The position numbers and the translations under genes are program-made. Below the pieces are notes generated by a model. The model saw only the letters and a program-made list of their open reading frames with translations, searched no databases and was not told the DNA's origin. Below, one piece after another: positions 1 through 13,727 of a stretch of 64,000 bases of DNA (positions are counted from its first letter, which is position 1; every line of letters starts with the position of its first letter). This DNA comes from Pantoea nemavictus (lineage in GTDB: Bacteria; Pseudomonadota; Gammaproteobacteria; Enterobacterales; Enterobacteriaceae). The stretch is from positions 2,356,001 through 2,420,000 of the forward strand of contig NZ_JBBGZW010000001.1 in NCBI RefSeq assembly GCF_037479095.1, written 5' to 3'.

Positions 1-1182
1 GAGATGCAGCTGAAGCAGGTTAAGAAAGACCTGTCTGAAGAACTGCAGATCTTTGAAGCTGGCCTGTTCGGCCGTATCCAGGCAGTACTGATCTCGGGTG
101 GCGTTGAAGCTGACAAGCTGGACAAATTGCCACGTGAGCGCTGGTTGGAGCTGGGCCTGACTGACGAAGAGAAGCAGAACTCTCTGGAGCAGCTGGCTGA
201 GCAGTACGACGAGCTGAAGCACGAGTTTGAGAAGAAACTTGAAGCTAAGCGTCGCAAAATCACTCAAGGCGATGATCTGGCACCAGGCGTGCTGAAAATC
301 GTTAAGGTGTATCTGGCCGTTAAACGTCAGATCCAGCCTGGTGACAAGATGGCAGGTCGTCACGGTAACAAGGGTGTTATCTCTAAGATCAACCCTATCG
401 AAGACATGCCTTACGATGAGAACGGTACGCCGGTCGACATCGTACTGAACCCGCTGGGCGTACCATCGCGTATGAACATCGGTCAGATTCTGGAAACTCA
501 CCTTGGTATGGCGGCGAAAGGCATTGGTGAAAAAATCAATGCGATGCTGAAGAAGCAGGAAGAAGTCTCCAAACTGCGTGAGTTTATCCAGCGTGCTTAC
601 GATCTGGGCACCGATGTGCGTCAGAAAGTTGACCTGAACACCTTTACCGACGACGAAGTGCTGCGTCTGGCAGAAAACCTGAAGAAGGGTATGCCAATCG
701 CGACTCCGGTGTTTGACGGTGCGAAAGAGAGCGAAATCAAAGAGCTGCTGCAGCTCGGCGGTCTGCCTTCTTCCGGTCAGATCACCCTGTTCGACGGCCG
801 TACCGGTGAACAGTTTGAGCGTCAGGTAACCGTAGGTTACATGTACATGCTGAAACTGAACCACTTGGTCGACGACAAGATGCACGCACGTTCTACCGGT
901 TCTTACAGCTTGGTTACTCAGCAGCCGCTGGGTGGTAAAGCGCAGTTCGGTGGACAGCGCTTCGGTGAGATGGAAGTGTGGGCACTGGAAGCATACGGTG
1001 CCGCGTATACCCTGCAGGAAATGCTTACCGTTAAATCTGATGACGTTAACGGCCGTACGAAGATGTATAAAAACATCGTCGACGGTAACCATCAGATGGA
1101 ACCGGGCATGCCTGAATCCTTCAACGTACTGTTGAAAGAGATTCGCTCGCTGGGTATCAACATCGAGCTGGAAGACGAGTAA
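1..1182 (+). CDS. rpoB: RNA polymerase beta subunit, C-terminal part (5' end outside window)
   Basis: This is the 3' portion of the gene for the beta subunit of RNA polymerase. The frame is open from base 1 and stops with TAA at 1180-1182, giving 393 residues, about 30 percent of the usual 1342. The fragment carries the highly conserved [13 protein letters not shown] segment, where lysines contact the RNA 3' end near the active site, and the C-terminal clamp region ending [17 protein letters not shown]. The early segment rich in Glu and Lys (residues 1-90) belongs to the beta flap/insert area. rpoC follows after 78 bases on the same strand, as in the standard rplKAJL-rpoBC operon. The ATG at base 4 is an internal methionine, not the start codon. 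Confidence 0.98.
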   Translation, partial: EMQLKQVKKDLSEELQIFEAGLFGRIQAVLISGGVEADKLDKLPRERWLELGLTDEEKQNSLEQLAEQYDELKHEFEKKLEAKRRKITQGDDLAPGVLKIVKVYLAVKRQIQPGDKMAGRHGNKGVISKINPIEDMPYDENGTPVDIVLNPLGVPSRMNIGQILETHLGMAAKGIGEKINAMLKKQEEVSKLREFIQRAYDLGTDVRQKVDLNTFTDDEVLRLAENLKKGMPIATPVFDGAKESEIKELLQLGGLPSSGQITLFDGRTGEQFERQVTVGYMYMLKLNHLVDDKMHARSTGSYSLVTQQPLGGKAQFGGQRFGEMEVWALEAYGAAYTLQEMLTVKSDDVNGRTKMYKNIVDGNHQMEPGMPESFNVLLKEIRSLGINIELEDE

Positions 1183-1203
1183 GTACTCGCAAGTACTGGT
1201 TAC

Positions 1204-1230
1204 GGGACGTGCACTTCGGGTGCGCGTCCC
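1204..1230 (+). other. rpoB-rpoC intergenic hairpin
   Basis: The arms GGGACGTGCAC (1204-1214) and GGTGCGCGTCCC (1219-1230) fold around a TTCG loop. No T-run follows, so this is not an intrinsic terminator. It may stabilise or mark a processing point between the rpoB and rpoC messages. The function is inferred from position only. Confidence 0.5.
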
Positions 1231-1260
1231 TGAGAGTTCCACTCCGACGGGAGCTAATCC

Positions 1261-4200
1261 GTGAAAGACTTACTTAAGTTTCTGAAAGCGCAAACTAAGA
1301 CCGAAGAGTTTGATGCGATCAAAATTGCTCTGGCCTCGCCAGACATGATCCGTTCATGGTCTTTTGGTGAAGTTAAAAAGCCGGAAACCATTAACTATCG
1401 TACCTTTAAGCCAGAGCGTGACGGCCTTTTCTGTGCCCGTATTTTCGGACCTGTAAAAGATTACGAATGCCTGTGCGGTAAGTACAAGCGTTTAAAACAT
1501 CGCGGCGTGATCTGTGAGAAGTGTGGCGTTGAAGTTACACAGACCAAAGTACGTCGTGAGCGCATGGGCCACATTGAGTTGGCTTCACCTACTGCGCACA
1601 TTTGGTTCCTGAAATCACTGCCTTCGCGTATCGGCTTGCTGCTGGATATGCCACTGCGTGATATTGAGCGCGTGCTGTACTTCGAATCTTATGTGGTTAT
1701 CGAAGGTGGCATGACCAACCTGGAAAAACGTCAGATTCTGACGGAAGAGCAGTATCTTGACGCGCTGGAAGAGTTCGGTGACGAATTCGATGCGAAGATG
1801 GGTGCGGAAGCTATCCAGGCGCTGCTGAAAAATATGGATCTGGAGCAAGAGTGCGAGCAGCTGCGCGAAGAGCTGAACGAAACCAACTCCGAGACCAAAC
1901 GTAAGAAGCTGACCAAGCGTATCAAGCTGCTGGAAGCGTTCGTTCAATCTGGTAACAAGCCAGAGTGGATGATCCTGACCGTTCTGCCGGTTCTGCCGCC
2001 AGATCTGCGTCCGCTGGTACCGCTGGATGGTGGTCGTTTCGCTACGTCGGATCTGAACGATCTTTATCGTCGCGTGATCAACCGTAACAACCGTCTGAAA
2101 CGTCTGCTGGATCTGGCTGCGCCAGACATCATCGTACGTAACGAAAAACGTATGCTGCAGGAAGCGGTTGATGCACTGCTGGATAACGGCCGTCGCGGTC
2201 GCGCCATCACTGGCTCGAACAAGCGTCCGTTGAAATCTCTGGCAGACATGATCAAAGGTAAACAGGGTCGTTTCCGTCAGAACCTGTTGGGTAAACGTGT
2301 TGACTACTCTGGACGTTCAGTCATCACCGTTGGTCCATACCTGCGTCTGCATCAGTGCGGTCTGCCGAAGAAAATGGCTCTTGAGCTGTTCAAACCGTTC
2401 ATTTACGGCAAGCTGGAACTGCGTGGCCTCGCCACCACCATCAAAGCCGCGAAGAAAATGGTTGAGCGCGAAGAAGCTGTCGTTTGGGATATCCTGGACG
2501 AAGTGATCCGCGAACACCCGGTACTGCTGAACCGTGCACCAACTCTGCACCGTTTGGGTATCCAGGCGTTTGAACCGGTTCTGATCGAAGGTAAAGCAAT
2601 TCAGCTGCACCCGCTGGTTTGTGCGGCCTATAACGCCGACTTCGATGGTGACCAGATGGCTGTTCACGTACCGCTGACGCTGGAAGCCCAGCTGGAAGCG
2701 CGTGCGCTGATGATGTCGACCAACAATATTCTGTCACCAGCGAACGGCGAGCCAATCATCGTTCCTTCACAGGACGTTGTTCTGGGTCTGTACTACATGA
2801 CCCGCGACAAAGTGAACGCCAAAGGCGAAGGCATGGTGCTGACTGGCCCGAAAGAAGCTGAGCGTGTTTATCGCGCTGGCCTGGCTGAGCTGCATGCACG
2901 CGTTAAAGTGCGTATCACTGAATACACCAAGAACGAGCAGGAAGAGTTCGTTGCGAAAACCAGCATTATCGACACCACCATTGGTCGTGCGATTCTGTGG
3001 ATGATCGTACCGAAAGGCCTGCCTTACTCCATCGTCAACCAGGCGTTGGGTAAGAAAGCGATTTCCAAGATGCTGAACACCTGTTACCGCATCCTGGGCC
3101 TGAAGCCGACCGTTATCTTTGCTGACCAAACCATGTACACCGGTTTTGCTTATGCAGCCCGTTCAGGTGCCTCTGTCGGTATCGACGACATGGTGATCCC
3201 AGCGAAGAAAGCGGAAATCGTAGCGGAAGCGGAAGCGGAAGTTGCTGAGATTCAGGAACAGTTCCAGTCTGGTCTGGTAACTGCTGGCGAACGTTACAAC
3301 AAAGTTATCGATATTTGGGCCGCCGCTAACGAACGCGTTTCCAAAGCGATGATGGATAACCTGCAAACTGAAACTGTGATTAACCGTCACGGCGAAGAAG
3401 AGCAGCAGGTATCGTTCAACAGCATCTACATGATGGCCGACTCCGGTGCGCGTGGTTCTGCTGCACAGATTCGTCAGCTGGCCGGTATGCGTGGTCTGAT
3501 GGCTAAGCCAGATGGCTCAATCATCGAAACGCCGATCACCGCGAACTTCCGTGAAGGTCTGAACGTACTCCAGTACTTCATCTCCACGCACGGTGCGCGT
3601 AAAGGTCTTGCGGATACCGCACTGAAAACTGCTAACTCCGGTTATCTGACGCGTCGTCTGGTAGACGTAGCGCAGGATCTCGTGGTTACCGAAGATGACT
3701 GCGGCACGTTCGAAGGCATCATGATGACTCCGGTCATCGAAGGTGGCGACGTTAAAGAGCCACTGCGTGAGCGTGTACTGGGTCGTGTAACGGCTGAAGA
3801 CGTTCTGAAGCCGGGCACTGCAGATATCCTGATTCCGCGTAACACCCTGATCGATGAGCACTGGTGTGATGTGATCGAACTGAATTCAGTCGATGCCATC
3901 AAAGTGCGCTCGGTTGTTGGTTGTGAAACCGACTTCGGTGTATGTGCACACTGCTACGGTCGCGATCTGGCACGTGGTCACATCATCAATAAAGGTGAGG
4001 CCATCGGCGTTATCGCAGCACAGTCCATCGGTGAGCCGGGTACTCAGCTGACGATGCGTACGTTCCACATCGGTGGTGCGGCATCTCGTGCGGCTGCTGA
4101 ATCCAGCATCCAGGTGAAGAACAAAGGTACTATCAAGCTGACCAACGCGAAGTCAGTAACCAACTCCTCAGGGAAACTGGTTATCGTTTCACGTAACGTT

Positions 4201-5484
4201 GAGCTGAAAATGATCGACGAGTTCGGTCGTACCAAAGAGAGCTATAAAGTGCCTTACGGTGCGGTCATGGCGAAAGGTGACGGTGAGCAGGTTGCAGCGG
4301 GCGAGACCGTAGCAAACTGGGATCCGCATACCATGCCGGTCATTACTGAAGTGGGCGGTTTCATTCGCTTCACTGACATGATCGACGGCCAGACCATTAC
4401 CCGTCAGACTGACGACTTAACCGGTCTGTCATCGCTGGTGGTTCTGGACTCTGCAGAACGTACTGCGGGTGGTAAAGATCTGCGTCCTGCGCTGAAAATT
4501 ATTGATGCCAACGGAAATGATGTGCTGATCCCAGGTACCGATATGCCAGCTCAGTACTTCCTGCCGGGCAAAGCGATTGTTCAGCTGGAAGATGGCGTTA
4601 AGATCAGTGCCGGTGACACGCTGTCGCGTGTTCCGCAGGAATCTGGCGGTACCAAGGATATTACCGGTGGTCTGCCGCGCGTTGCTGACTTGTTCGAAGC
4701 GCGTCGTCCGAAAGAGCCAGCAATCCTGGCGGAGATCAGCGGTATCATCTCCTTCGGTAAAGAGACCAAAGGTAAGCGTCGTCTGGTGATTACGCCGGTT
4801 GATGGTAGCGATCCGTACGAAGAGATGATTCCAAAATGGCGTCAGCTTAACGTATTCGAAGGTGAGCGCGTAGAACGTGGTGACGTCGTATCTGACGGCC
4901 CAGAGTCTCCGCACGACATCCTGCGTCTGCGTGGCGTCCATGCTGTGACCCGTTACATCACTAACGAAGTGCAGGAAGTTTACCGTCTGCAAGGCGTTAA
5001 GATTAACGATAAACACATTGAAGTCATCGTTCGTCAGATGCTGCGTAAAGCAACTATCTCGAGCGTGGGAAGCACCGACTTCCTGGAAGGTGAGCAGGCT
5101 GAATACTCTCGCATCAAGATCTCTAACCGTGAACTTGAAGCGAATGGCAAAATCGGCGCGACGTTCATGCGCGATCTGCTGGGTATCACCAAAGCGTCAC
5201 TGGCAACTGAATCGTTCATCTCTGCAGCATCGTTCCAGGAGACCACACGTGTCCTGACCGAAGCAGCAGTAGCAGGCAAGCGCGACGAACTGCGCGGCCT
5301 GAAAGAGAACGTGATCGTGGGTCGTCTGATCCCAGCCGGTACCGGTTATGCTTATCACCAGGATCGTATGCGTCGCCGCTCTGCGGGTGAAGCACCGGTT
5401 GCACCGCAGGTTACTGCGGATGAAGCCTCTGCTAGCCTGGCAGAATTGCTGAACGCCGGTCTGGGCGGAAGCGACGACGAGTAA
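1261..5484 (+). CDS. rpoC: DNA-directed RNA polymerase subunit beta'
   Basis: This is the 1407-residue beta' subunit, the usual enterobacterial length, and forms the catalytic centre of RNA polymerase with RpoB. The N-terminal zinc site is visible as [19 protein letters not shown] (about residues 70-88). The absolutely conserved NADFDGDQM begins at residue 458 and supplies the three aspartates that bind the catalytic magnesium. The trigger-loop region around [11 protein letters not shown] lies near residue 935, and the second zinc cluster [15 protein letters not shown] precedes it. Translation starts at GTG 1261, as in E. coli, with GGGAG eight bases upstream. The gene is intact and ends the rpoBC operon at a strong terminator. 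Confidence 0.99.
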   Translation: MKDLLKFLKAQTKTEEFDAIKIALASPDMIRSWSFGEVKKPETINYRTFKPERDGLFCARIFGPVKDYECLCGKYKRLKHRGVICEKCGVEVTQTKVRRERMGHIELASPTAHIWFLKSLPSRIGLLLDMPLRDIERVLYFESYVVIEGGMTNLEKRQILTEEQYLDALEEFGDEFDAKMGAEAIQALLKNMDLEQECEQLREELNETNSETKRKKLTKRIKLLEAFVQSGNKPEWMILTVLPVLPPDLRPLVPLDGGRFATSDLNDLYRRVINRNNRLKRLLDLAAPDIIVRNEKRMLQEAVDALLDNGRRGRAITGSNKRPLKSLADMIKGKQGRFRQNLLGKRVDYSGRSVITVGPYLRLHQCGLPKKMALELFKPFIYGKLELRGLATTIKAAKKMVEREEAVVWDILDEVIREHPVLLNRAPTLHRLGIQAFEPVLIEGKAIQLHPLVCAAYNADFDGDQMAVHVPLTLEAQLEARALMMSTNNILSPANGEPIIVPSQDVVLGLYYMTRDKVNAKGEGMVLTGPKEAERVYRAGLAELHARVKVRITEYTKNEQEEFVAKTSIIDTTIGRAILWMIVPKGLPYSIVNQALGKKAISKMLNTCYRILGLKPTVIFADQTMYTGFAYAARSGASVGIDDMVIPAKKAEIVAEAEAEVAEIQEQFQSGLVTAGERYNKVIDIWAAANERVSKAMMDNLQTETVINRHGEEEQQVSFNSIYMMADSGARGSAAQIRQLAGMRGLMAKPDGSIIETPITANFREGLNVLQYFISTHGARKGLADTALKTANSGYLTRRLVDVAQDLVVTEDDCGTFEGIMMTPVIEGGDVKEPLRERVLGRVTAEDVLKPGTADILIPRNTLIDEHWCDVIELNSVDAIKVRSVVGCETDFGVCAHCYGRDLARGHIINKGEAIGVIAAQSIGEPGTQLTMRTFHIGGAASRAAAESSIQVKNKGTIKLTNAKSVTNSSGKLVIVSRNVELKMIDEFGRTKESYKVPYGAVMAKGDGEQVAAGETVANWDPHTMPVITEVGGFIRFTDMIDGQTITRQTDDLTGLSSLVVLDSAERTAGGKDLRPALKIIDANGNDVLIPGTDMPAQYFLPGKAIVQLEDGVKISAGDTLSRVPQESGGTKDITGGLPRVADLFEARRPKEPAILAEISGIISFGKETKGKRRLVITPVDGSDPYEEMIPKWRQLNVFEGERVERGDVVSDGPESPHDILRLRGVHAVTRYITNEVQEVYRLQGVKINDKHIEVIVRQMLRKATISSVGSTDFLEGEQAEYSRIKISNRELEANGKIGATFMRDLLGITKASLATESFISAASFQETTRVLTEAAVAGKRDELRGLKENVIVGRLIPAGTGYAYHQDRMRRRSAGEAPVAPQVTADEASASLAELLNAGLGGSDDE

Positions 5485-5510
5485 TTCGTCTGCTAAAGCT
5501 GACCAATAAA

Positions 5511-5537
5511 AAACCCTGCCTCGGCAGGGTTTTTTTT
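5511..5537 (+). terminator. rpoBC operon terminator
   Basis: AAACCCTGCC and GGCAGGGTTT pair around a short TC loop and are followed by a run of T. The hairpin lies 27 bases after the rpoC stop. The A-run on the left side means it can also stop transcription from the DUF1127 gene on the other strand. Confidence 0.93.
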
Positions 5538-5550
5538 CGCCGCAATTTTG

Positions 5551-5739
5551 TCAGAACTTACGGCAGACGTCGTCACGTGTGAGTCCGATATCTCGAAGCT
5601 GGTTATCACTCAATTTTGACAGGATACGATGAGTGTCACGCCGTGCTTTCCAGTTTTTCACCATGCGCACTGCACCGCGGAAAATATCCAGTAAAGTTAC
5701 ATCAAAAGGTTTAGCTGCGCGGTTTTGATCGAATTCCAT
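5551..5739 (-). CDS. DUF1127 small protein (YjiS-like)
   Basis: This 62-residue protein has the DUF1127 signature at its C-terminus, where an Arg/Lys-rich helix (WKARRDTHRILSKLSDNQLR) leads into DIGLTRDDV. Proteins of this family are small, basic and common in Enterobacterales and Rhizobiales. Some act in phosphate or C1 metabolism through RNA contacts, but the role of this copy is unknown. The gene sits alone, tail to tail with rpoC, and is divergent from the MocR-type regulator. Its coding sequence ends 13 bases from the shared terminator hairpin. The start ATG at 5739 is the only in-frame ATG giving a full domain. The family call is secure; the function is not. Confidence 0.85.
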   Translation of the reverse strand: MEFDQNRAAKPFDVTLLDIFRGAVRMVKNWKARRDTHRILSKLSDNQLRDIGLTRDDVCRKF

Positions 5740-5914
5740 TATTCTTGCCCTCAGTAGGTTGCCTGAGATGCATTGTCCAATTCCTACGCATTATGATACA
5801 GACGCAAAAAACACTTATCTTTAACATACAGATTGCCATTCAATAGATCTGAATGGTAATAATGCTGGGTATCTGTACTGGTTTTATGTGATTACTCGCT
5901 GGTTGAGGCATACG

Positions 5915-7366
5915 ATGACGCGTTACCAACATTTAGCATGTCTGCTCTCCGATCGGATAGAGCAAGGGCTGTACCGCAGCGGCGAACGTTTACCATCGGT
6001 ACGCACGCTCAGCCTGGAACACGGTGTGAGCATCAGCACGGTGCAGCAGGCGTATCATCTGTTGGAAGAGAAACAGCTGATCGTGCCGCAGCCGCGTTCC
6101 GGTTATTTCGTTGCAACGCGTAAAGCTACGCCGCCCGTACCCGCCTTAACCCGACCTGCACAGCGTCCGGTGGAGATTACCCAGTGGGAATCGGTACTGG
6201 AGCTGCTCAGCAGCCGGACTAATAGCGATGTACTGCAACTCGGAAGCGGCATGCCCGATTTGACTCAGCCAACACTGAAACCGCTGTGGAAAATTCAAAG
6301 CCGCATGGCGCAGAAACAGGATGTTGATCAACTCAACTATGACAGCTTGCTGGGCGTTGCAGCGTTGCGCGAACAGGTCGCACGACTGACGATCGACAGT
6401 GGTTGCCAGCTTACTGCTGAAGATATCGTGATCACCACCGGCTGCCATGAAGCGTTGTCGATCTCCATTCGTGCAATATGCCAGGCGGGAGACATCATTG
6501 CTGTCGAATCGCCCACTTTTCATGGCACCATGCAAACCTTGCGTGGCTTCGGCATTCGCGCCATTGAGATTCCCACCGATTCGGTGACGGGTATCAGTCT
6601 GGAAGCGCTGGAACTCGCCTTCGAGCAGTGGCCGATCAAAGCGGTGGTGGTGGTGCCGAATTGCAATAACCCGCTGGGCTTTATCATGCCCGAATCTCGC
6701 AAACGTGCGCTGGTAACGCTGGCGCAGCGTTTCGATGCCGCGATTATTGAAGACGATGTGTATGGCGAACTGGCGTGGGAATATCCGCGCCCCGTTACCA
6801 TCAAATCGCTGGATCAGGATGGCCGCGTGTTGCTGTGCAGTTCGTTCTCCAAGACGCTGGCGCCGGGATTGCGCGTGGGTTGGGTGGCGCCGGGGCGCTA
6901 TCGCGATCGCGTACTGCATATGAAGTACATCAGCACCGGTTCGACGGCAACACAGCCTCAGCATGCGGTCGCCGAATTTATTCGCCTTGGTCACTATCTG
7001 CCGCACCTGCGGCGCATGCGTCAGGTGTATCAACGTAACTATGAAACCTTTAGCTGCTGGGTGCGCCACTATTTCCCGTGCGGAATATGCGTGTCGCGTC
7101 CGCAGGGCAGCTTCCTGATGTGGATTGAGTTGCCAGAGGCGTTTGACGCGGTAAGACTGAATAACGAGTTGCGTGAGCTGAACATGCAGGTCGCGGTGGG
7201 GTCGCTGTTTTCGGCCTCGGGCAAATATCGTAACTGCCTGCGTCTGAATTACGGTTTGCCAATGAATGAGCATACAGAGCAAGCGATAGCCCAACTCGGT
7301 GCAGCAGTAGAACGTGCCATGCTGGCCTGTGGTGTTGAAACTGTGCATACCGCCTCCCTGACGTAA
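5915..7366 (+). CDS. yjiR: MocR-type regulator: GntR winged helix fused to aminotransferase-like domain
   Basis: An N-terminal GntR winged-helix DNA-binding domain (about residues 1-70, with SGERLPSVRTLS and VSISTVQQAY) is joined to a fold-type I PLP aminotransferase-like domain. The PLP lysine lies in the motif SSFSKTLAPGLRVGW, and the substrate-binding NCNNPLGF and the EDDVYGEL aspartate are present. MocR regulators use PLP as an effector sensor. The N-terminus MTRYQHLACLLSDRIEQGLY resembles E. coli YjiR, so the symbol is given with moderate confidence. ATG 5915 is preferred because GAGG precedes it at the right distance. GTG 5888 would add nine residues without a ribosome-binding site. The regulated gene is not evident: upstream lies the DUF1127 gene and downstream the convergent thiE. 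Confidence 0.8.
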   Translation: MTRYQHLACLLSDRIEQGLYRSGERLPSVRTLSLEHGVSISTVQQAYHLLEEKQLIVPQPRSGYFVATRKATPPVPALTRPAQRPVEITQWESVLELLSSRTNSDVLQLGSGMPDLTQPTLKPLWKIQSRMAQKQDVDQLNYDSLLGVAALREQVARLTIDSGCQLTAEDIVITTGCHEALSISIRAICQAGDIIAVESPTFHGTMQTLRGFGIRAIEIPTDSVTGISLEALELAFEQWPIKAVVVVPNCNNPLGFIMPESRKRALVTLAQRFDAAIIEDDVYGELAWEYPRPVTIKSLDQDGRVLLCSSFSKTLAPGLRVGWVAPGRYRDRVLHMKYISTGSTATQPQHAVAEFIRLGHYLPHLRRMRQVYQRNYETFSCWVRHYFPCGICVSRPQGSFLMWIELPEAFDAVRLNNELRELNMQVAVGSLFSASGKYRNCLRLNYGLPMNEHTEQAIAQLGAAVERAMLACGVETVHTASLT

Positions 7367-7376
7367 TAGAGAAAGG

Positions 7377-7429
7377 CAGGGCTGGGAGAGGTTAAGACCA
7401 GCCCTGGCCCGCTGCAAGCGACAGCGGGC
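7377..7429. terminator. Tandem hairpins between convergent yjiR and thiE
   Basis: Two adjacent perfect stems are present. CAGGGCTGG (7377-7385) pairs with CCAGCCCTG (7398-7406), and GCCCGCTG (7407-7414) pairs with CAGCGGGC (7422-7429). They lie between two convergent genes, so a bidirectional terminator is the likely role, although neither side has a clean T-run. Confidence 0.5.
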
Positions 7430-7522
7430 AGGCACACTTTAGCCTTGTCAGGACAGGATGCTAGCCGTCACATCCTACTGCTGCGCGGCAGATTCAAGCA
7501 TTTCATCAAAACTTACAGCGCG

Positions 7523-10423
<2,901 letters not shown>

Positions 10424-10454
10424 TTGGCTCTTGATTGTCGTTAAAGAGGACAAT

Positions 10455-10487
10455 AAAAAAGCCCATTTAGCATAAGAGGGCTTTTTT
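10455..10487 (-). terminator. rsd terminator
   Basis: AAAAAAGCCC and GGGCTTTTTT flank a 13-base loop, some 30 bases beyond the rsd stop. The A-run and T-run make it usable in both directions. Confidence 0.8.
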
Positions 10488-10518
10488 CGAATAACAAGTT
10501 TTTTACAACAGCGGGCAT

Positions 10519-11025
10519 TCAAGCCGGGCGGGCGATGATGCTGTCATTGGCAACCGGTAGATGCGCCAGCTGATTATCCCAGGCAAGTTGTACCAGCTTA
10601 TCTTCCAGCGTGAAACGTGATTCCAGCACTTCGCCGACTTCAGAGAGCGCCGTTTGAAAATCCACGCAATTATCGTCGTTGATAGCCTGCTGCAGGTGGC
10701 TGTCGTAGAGCTGCATCATGTGGTCTGTATTCGCCTCTAATGCCGGATAGATCTGCGCGGCAACCATCAGCGGGTTATCACCCTGCATCTCACTAATAAT
10801 GTGTTCATACACGCTGAAATGACCGGTTGAAAGGTAGTCCACCAGATTGTGGCAAAAGGCATCGAGTGCCTGTTCATCCAGCGTGGTTAACGCATCTTTT
10901 TGTGGCTTCATGCCAATAAGCTCATAGTACGTGACGAGCAACTGTCGGCGGGCATGCAACCATGAATCAACCAATTCATTTCCGCCGCCTACACGCTCTG
11001 TCAGGTCATCTAACTGGTTAAGCAT
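10519..11025 (-). CDS. rsd: Anti-sigma 70 factor Rsd
   Basis: Rsd binds region 4 of the housekeeping sigma factor in stationary phase and so favours alternative sigma factors; it also stimulates the SpoT hydrolase. The 168-residue protein is all-helical and begins MLNQLDDLTERVGGGNELVDSWL. It has the conserved RRQLLVTYYELIG and LCxFC-equivalent segment (DAFCHNLVDYLSTGHFSVYE). Length is slightly above the E. coli 158 because of a longer C-terminus. It is divergent from nudC, sharing an 88-base control region, exactly as in E. coli. The neighbour thiC lies downstream beyond the terminator and the palindrome. Confidence 0.95.
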   Translation of the reverse strand: MLNQLDDLTERVGGGNELVDSWLHARRQLLVTYYELIGMKPQKDALTTLDEQALDAFCHNLVDYLSTGHFSVYEHIISEMQGDNPLMVAAQIYPALEANTDHMMQLYDSHLQQAINDDNCVDFQTALSEVGEVLESRFTLEDKLVQLAWDNQLAHLPVANDSIIARPA

Positions 11026-11113
11026 ATGGGGCTCCAGGTAGGTTATAGTTGTTTATTACACACTTAATATTAGAGTTTCAGCGTGTGGTTTGACGCTAAG
11101 GACAACGATTAAG

Positions 11114-11887
11114 ATGCAACGTGAGATCTCAAGCTTAGACGCTGGATGGTGGATTGTCAGCCATGAGCAAAAACTTTGGTTGCCGCAAGGCGAGCTGCCG
11201 CATGGCTTATCCACCGAGTTTGGACTTAGTGGCAGCCACGCGATTTTGATTGGCGAATGGCAGGGCGAAAATGTCTGGCTGGTGCGGGAAGCGCGGCCGG
11301 ATAGCATGGGCTCAGTGCGCCAACTGATTGATGAAGATGTCGGCCTGTTCCAAATCGCCGGGCGCGGCGTGCAACTGGCGGAGTTCTATCGGTCGCATCG
11401 CTGGTGCGGCTATTGCGGCCATGAAATGCACATCAGCAAGCGCGAATTTGCTTGTCTGTGCAATCACTGCCGCGAGCGGTATTACCCGCAAATTGCACCG
11501 TGCATCATCGTGGCCATCCGCCGTGGTGATGAGATCCTGCTCGCCAATCATGCGCGTCATCGTAACAACATTTACACCGTGCTGGCGGGCTTTGTCGAAG
11601 TGGGTGAAACCTTAGAACAAGCGGTGGCGCGCGAAGTGATGGAGGAGAGCAACGTGCGGGTGAAAAACGTGCGCTACGTTACTTCGCAACCCTGGCCGTT
11701 CCCACATTCACTGATGATGGCGTATATGGCGGAATATGACGGCGGTGATCTGCAACACGATGGCAAAGAGTTGCTGGATGCCGGTTGGTATCGCTATGAC
11801 GATTTACCGCTTCTGCCGCCGCCCGGCACCGTTGCGCGTCGCCTGATTGAAGATACCGTTGCCCTGTGTCGCGCCAGCGCGACGTGA
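11114..11887 (+). CDS. nudC: NAD(+) diphosphatase / RNA NAD-decapping hydrolase
   Basis: NudC cleaves NADH and removes the NAD cap from the 5' end of RNA. The 257-residue protein shows the four-cysteine zinc site (WCGYCGHEM and CLCNHC, about residues 98-118), the NudC-specific [11 protein letters not shown] motif after the Nudix box, and the Nudix box [20 protein letters not shown]. The box ends EESNV where the consensus has Gly, a small departure outside the metal-binding glutamates. ATG 11114 follows AAGGA with good spacing and gives the family length. The upstream TTG at 11090 is not supported. hemE begins 39 bases after the stop, as in E. coli. Confidence 0.95.
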   Translation: MQREISSLDAGWWIVSHEQKLWLPQGELPHGLSTEFGLSGSHAILIGEWQGENVWLVREARPDSMGSVRQLIDEDVGLFQIAGRGVQLAEFYRSHRWCGYCGHEMHISKREFACLCNHCRERYYPQIAPCIIVAIRRGDEILLANHARHRNNIYTVLAGFVEVGETLEQAVAREVMEESNVRVKNVRYVTSQPWPFPHSLMMAYMAEYDGGDLQHDGKELLDAGWYRYDDLPLLPPPGTVARRLIEDTVALCRASAT

Positions 11888-11926
11888 AAATGCTACACTG
11901 CCGGCCTTAGCATGAGAGAGCCCATT

Positions 11927-12994
11927 ATGAGTGAACTGAAGAACGATCGTTATCTGCGCGCCCTGTTACGTCAACCGGTAGATGTCACGCCGGTATGGAT
12001 GATGCGACAAGCCGGGCGTTATTTGCCGGAGTACAAAGCCACGCGCGCTGAAGCCGGTGATTTTATGTCGCTGTGTAAAAATGCCGAGCTGGCATGTGAA
12101 GTTACGCTGCAGCCGCTGCGTCGCTATGCGCTGGACGCGGCGATCCTCTTCAGCGATATCCTCACCATTCCGGATGCAATGGGACTTGGGCTCTACTTTG
12201 AAACCGGTGAAGGCCCGCGTTTCTCCAATCCGATCACCTGCCGCGCGGATGTCGACAAGCTGCCGGTACCGGATCCCGAGCAAGAGCTCGGCTATGTGAT
12301 GAACGCGGTGCGGACTATTCGTCACAACCTTAAGGGCGAAGTGCCGCTGATTGGCTTCTCAGGCAGTCCGTGGACGCTGGCGACCTACATGGTGGAAGGC
12401 GGCAGCAGTAAAGCCTTCACGAAAATTAAAAAGATGATGTACGCCGAGCCGCAAACTCTCCACCTGCTGCTGGATAAGCTGGCGGACAGCGTCATTCTCT
12501 ACCTCAATGCGCAGATTAAAGCGGGCGCGCAGTCAGTCATGGTCTTCGATACCTGGGGCGGCGTGCTGACCGGACGCGATTATCGTGAATTCTCGCTGTA
12601 CTACATGCACAAAATCGTTGATAGCGTGCTGCACGAGAACGAAGGTCGCCGCGTACCGATTACGCTGTTCACCAAAGGTGGCGGCCAGTGGCTGGAAGCG
12701 ATCGCCGCAACCGGCTGTGATGCGCTGGGACTGGACTGGACAACCGATATTGCTGATGCGCGTCGTCGCGTGGGCGATAAAGTGGCACTGCAGGGCAACA
12801 TGGATCCCTCCATGCTGTATGCATCGCCAGCGCGTATCGAGCAGGAAGTGGCAGGGATCCTTGAAGGGTTTGGCACGGGTGAAGGCCATGTGTTTAACCT
12901 GGGTCACGGTATCCATCCTGACGTGCCGCCAGAACATGCTGGTGCGTTTGTGGAAGCGGTACATCGTCTGTCACGTCCTTATCATCAGGGTTAA
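11927..12994 (+). CDS. hemE: Uroporphyrinogen decarboxylase
   Basis: HemE removes the four acetate carboxyls of uroporphyrinogen III to give coproporphyrinogen III in haem synthesis. The 355-residue protein carries the N-terminal signature [15 protein letters not shown] (about residues 22-36), the active-site aspartate in the ILFSDIL block, and the second signature [13 protein letters not shown]. Translation starts at ATG 11927 ([20 protein letters not shown]), with GAGAG upstream. The frame is open from ATG 11912 as well, but that start lacks a site and would add five residues. The gene is followed after two bases by nfi, so the two are probably co-transcribed. Confidence 0.97.
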   Translation: MSELKNDRYLRALLRQPVDVTPVWMMRQAGRYLPEYKATRAEAGDFMSLCKNAELACEVTLQPLRRYALDAAILFSDILTIPDAMGLGLYFETGEGPRFSNPITCRADVDKLPVPDPEQELGYVMNAVRTIRHNLKGEVPLIGFSGSPWTLATYMVEGGSSKAFTKIKKMMYAEPQTLHLLLDKLADSVILYLNAQIKAGAQSVMVFDTWGGVLTGRDYREFSLYYMHKIVDSVLHENEGRRVPITLFTKGGGQWLEAIAATGCDALGLDWTTDIADARRRVGDKVALQGNMDPSMLYASPARIEQEVAGILEGFGTGEGHVFNLGHGIHPDVPPEHAGAFVEAVHRLSRPYHQG

Positions 12995-12996
12995 TC

Positions 12997-13665
12997 GTGG
13001 ATTTAGCCGCACTACGCCAGGAACAGATACAACGCGCTGCTGATGTGGTGCGGCAGGATGATTTTGACGTGCTGCCGCCACGCTTTATTGGTGGCGCTGA
13101 CGTTGGTTTTGAGCAGGGTGGCGAGATTACGCGCGCCGCCCTGGTGATCCTTGAGTATCCTTCTTTAACGCTGGTGGAACATCGCATTGCACGCATTGCT
13201 ACCACCATGCCGTATATTCCGGGCTTCTTATCCTTTCGCGAAATGCCGGCGCTGCTGGAAGCATGGCAGCAGCTCTCGCAGCGGCCCGATCTGCTGTTTG
13301 TTGATGGTCATGGTATTTCCCATCCACGTCGGCTCGGCGTGGCGGCGCATTTCGGTTCGCTGGTGGATGTGCCAACCATTGGCGTAGCGAAGAAGCGTCT
13401 GTGCGGACGTTTTGCCGAACTGGATGCCGAGCCAGGCAACCGTCAGCCGTTGATCGACAAAGGTGAGCAGATTGGCTGGGTGTGGCGCAGTAAAGCGCGC
13501 TGTAATCCGCTGTTTATCTCCACCGGCCATCGCGTTAGCCTGGACAGCGCTTTGCATTGGGTGGAAGTCTGTACCTCGGGCTATCGCCTGCCGGAACCGA
13601 CGCGCTGGGCGGATGCTGTCGCCTCGGGACGCCCGGCTTTCCTGCGTTGGCAAAATGCGCGTTAA
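12997..13665 (+). CDS. nfi: Endonuclease V (deoxyinosine 3' endonuclease)
   Basis: This repair enzyme nicks DNA one base 3' of deoxyinosine. The 222-residue protein has the catalytic aspartate at residue 35 in IGGADVGFE, the wedge motif [11 protein letters not shown] and the second metal site in [16 protein letters not shown]. Translation starts at GTG 12997, two bases after the hemE stop, which gives the family length (E. coli 223) and fits translational coupling. yjaG follows after 62 bases. The gene order hemE-nfi-yjaG-hupA is that of E. coli. Confidence 0.95.
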   Translation: MDLAALRQEQIQRAADVVRQDDFDVLPPRFIGGADVGFEQGGEITRAALVILEYPSLTLVEHRIARIATTMPYIPGFLSFREMPALLEAWQQLSQRPDLLFVDGHGISHPRRLGVAAHFGSLVDVPTIGVAKKRLCGRFAELDAEPGNRQPLIDKGEQIGWVWRSKARCNPLFISTGHRVSLDSALHWVEVCTSGYRLPEPTRWADAVASGRPAFLRWQNAR

Positions 13666-13727
13666 CGCTGTTTGCACCCGGCTTTTGCGGTACACTGCCG
13701 CCAGCTAACCTATTGAGAGTAAGTTTG

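Noticed and set aside
6146..7435. 429-residue open frame on the minus strand opposite the MocR-type regulator
   Set aside because: It is the antisense shadow of a gene with clear GntR and aminotransferase motifs, has no family resemblance and no ribosome-binding site.
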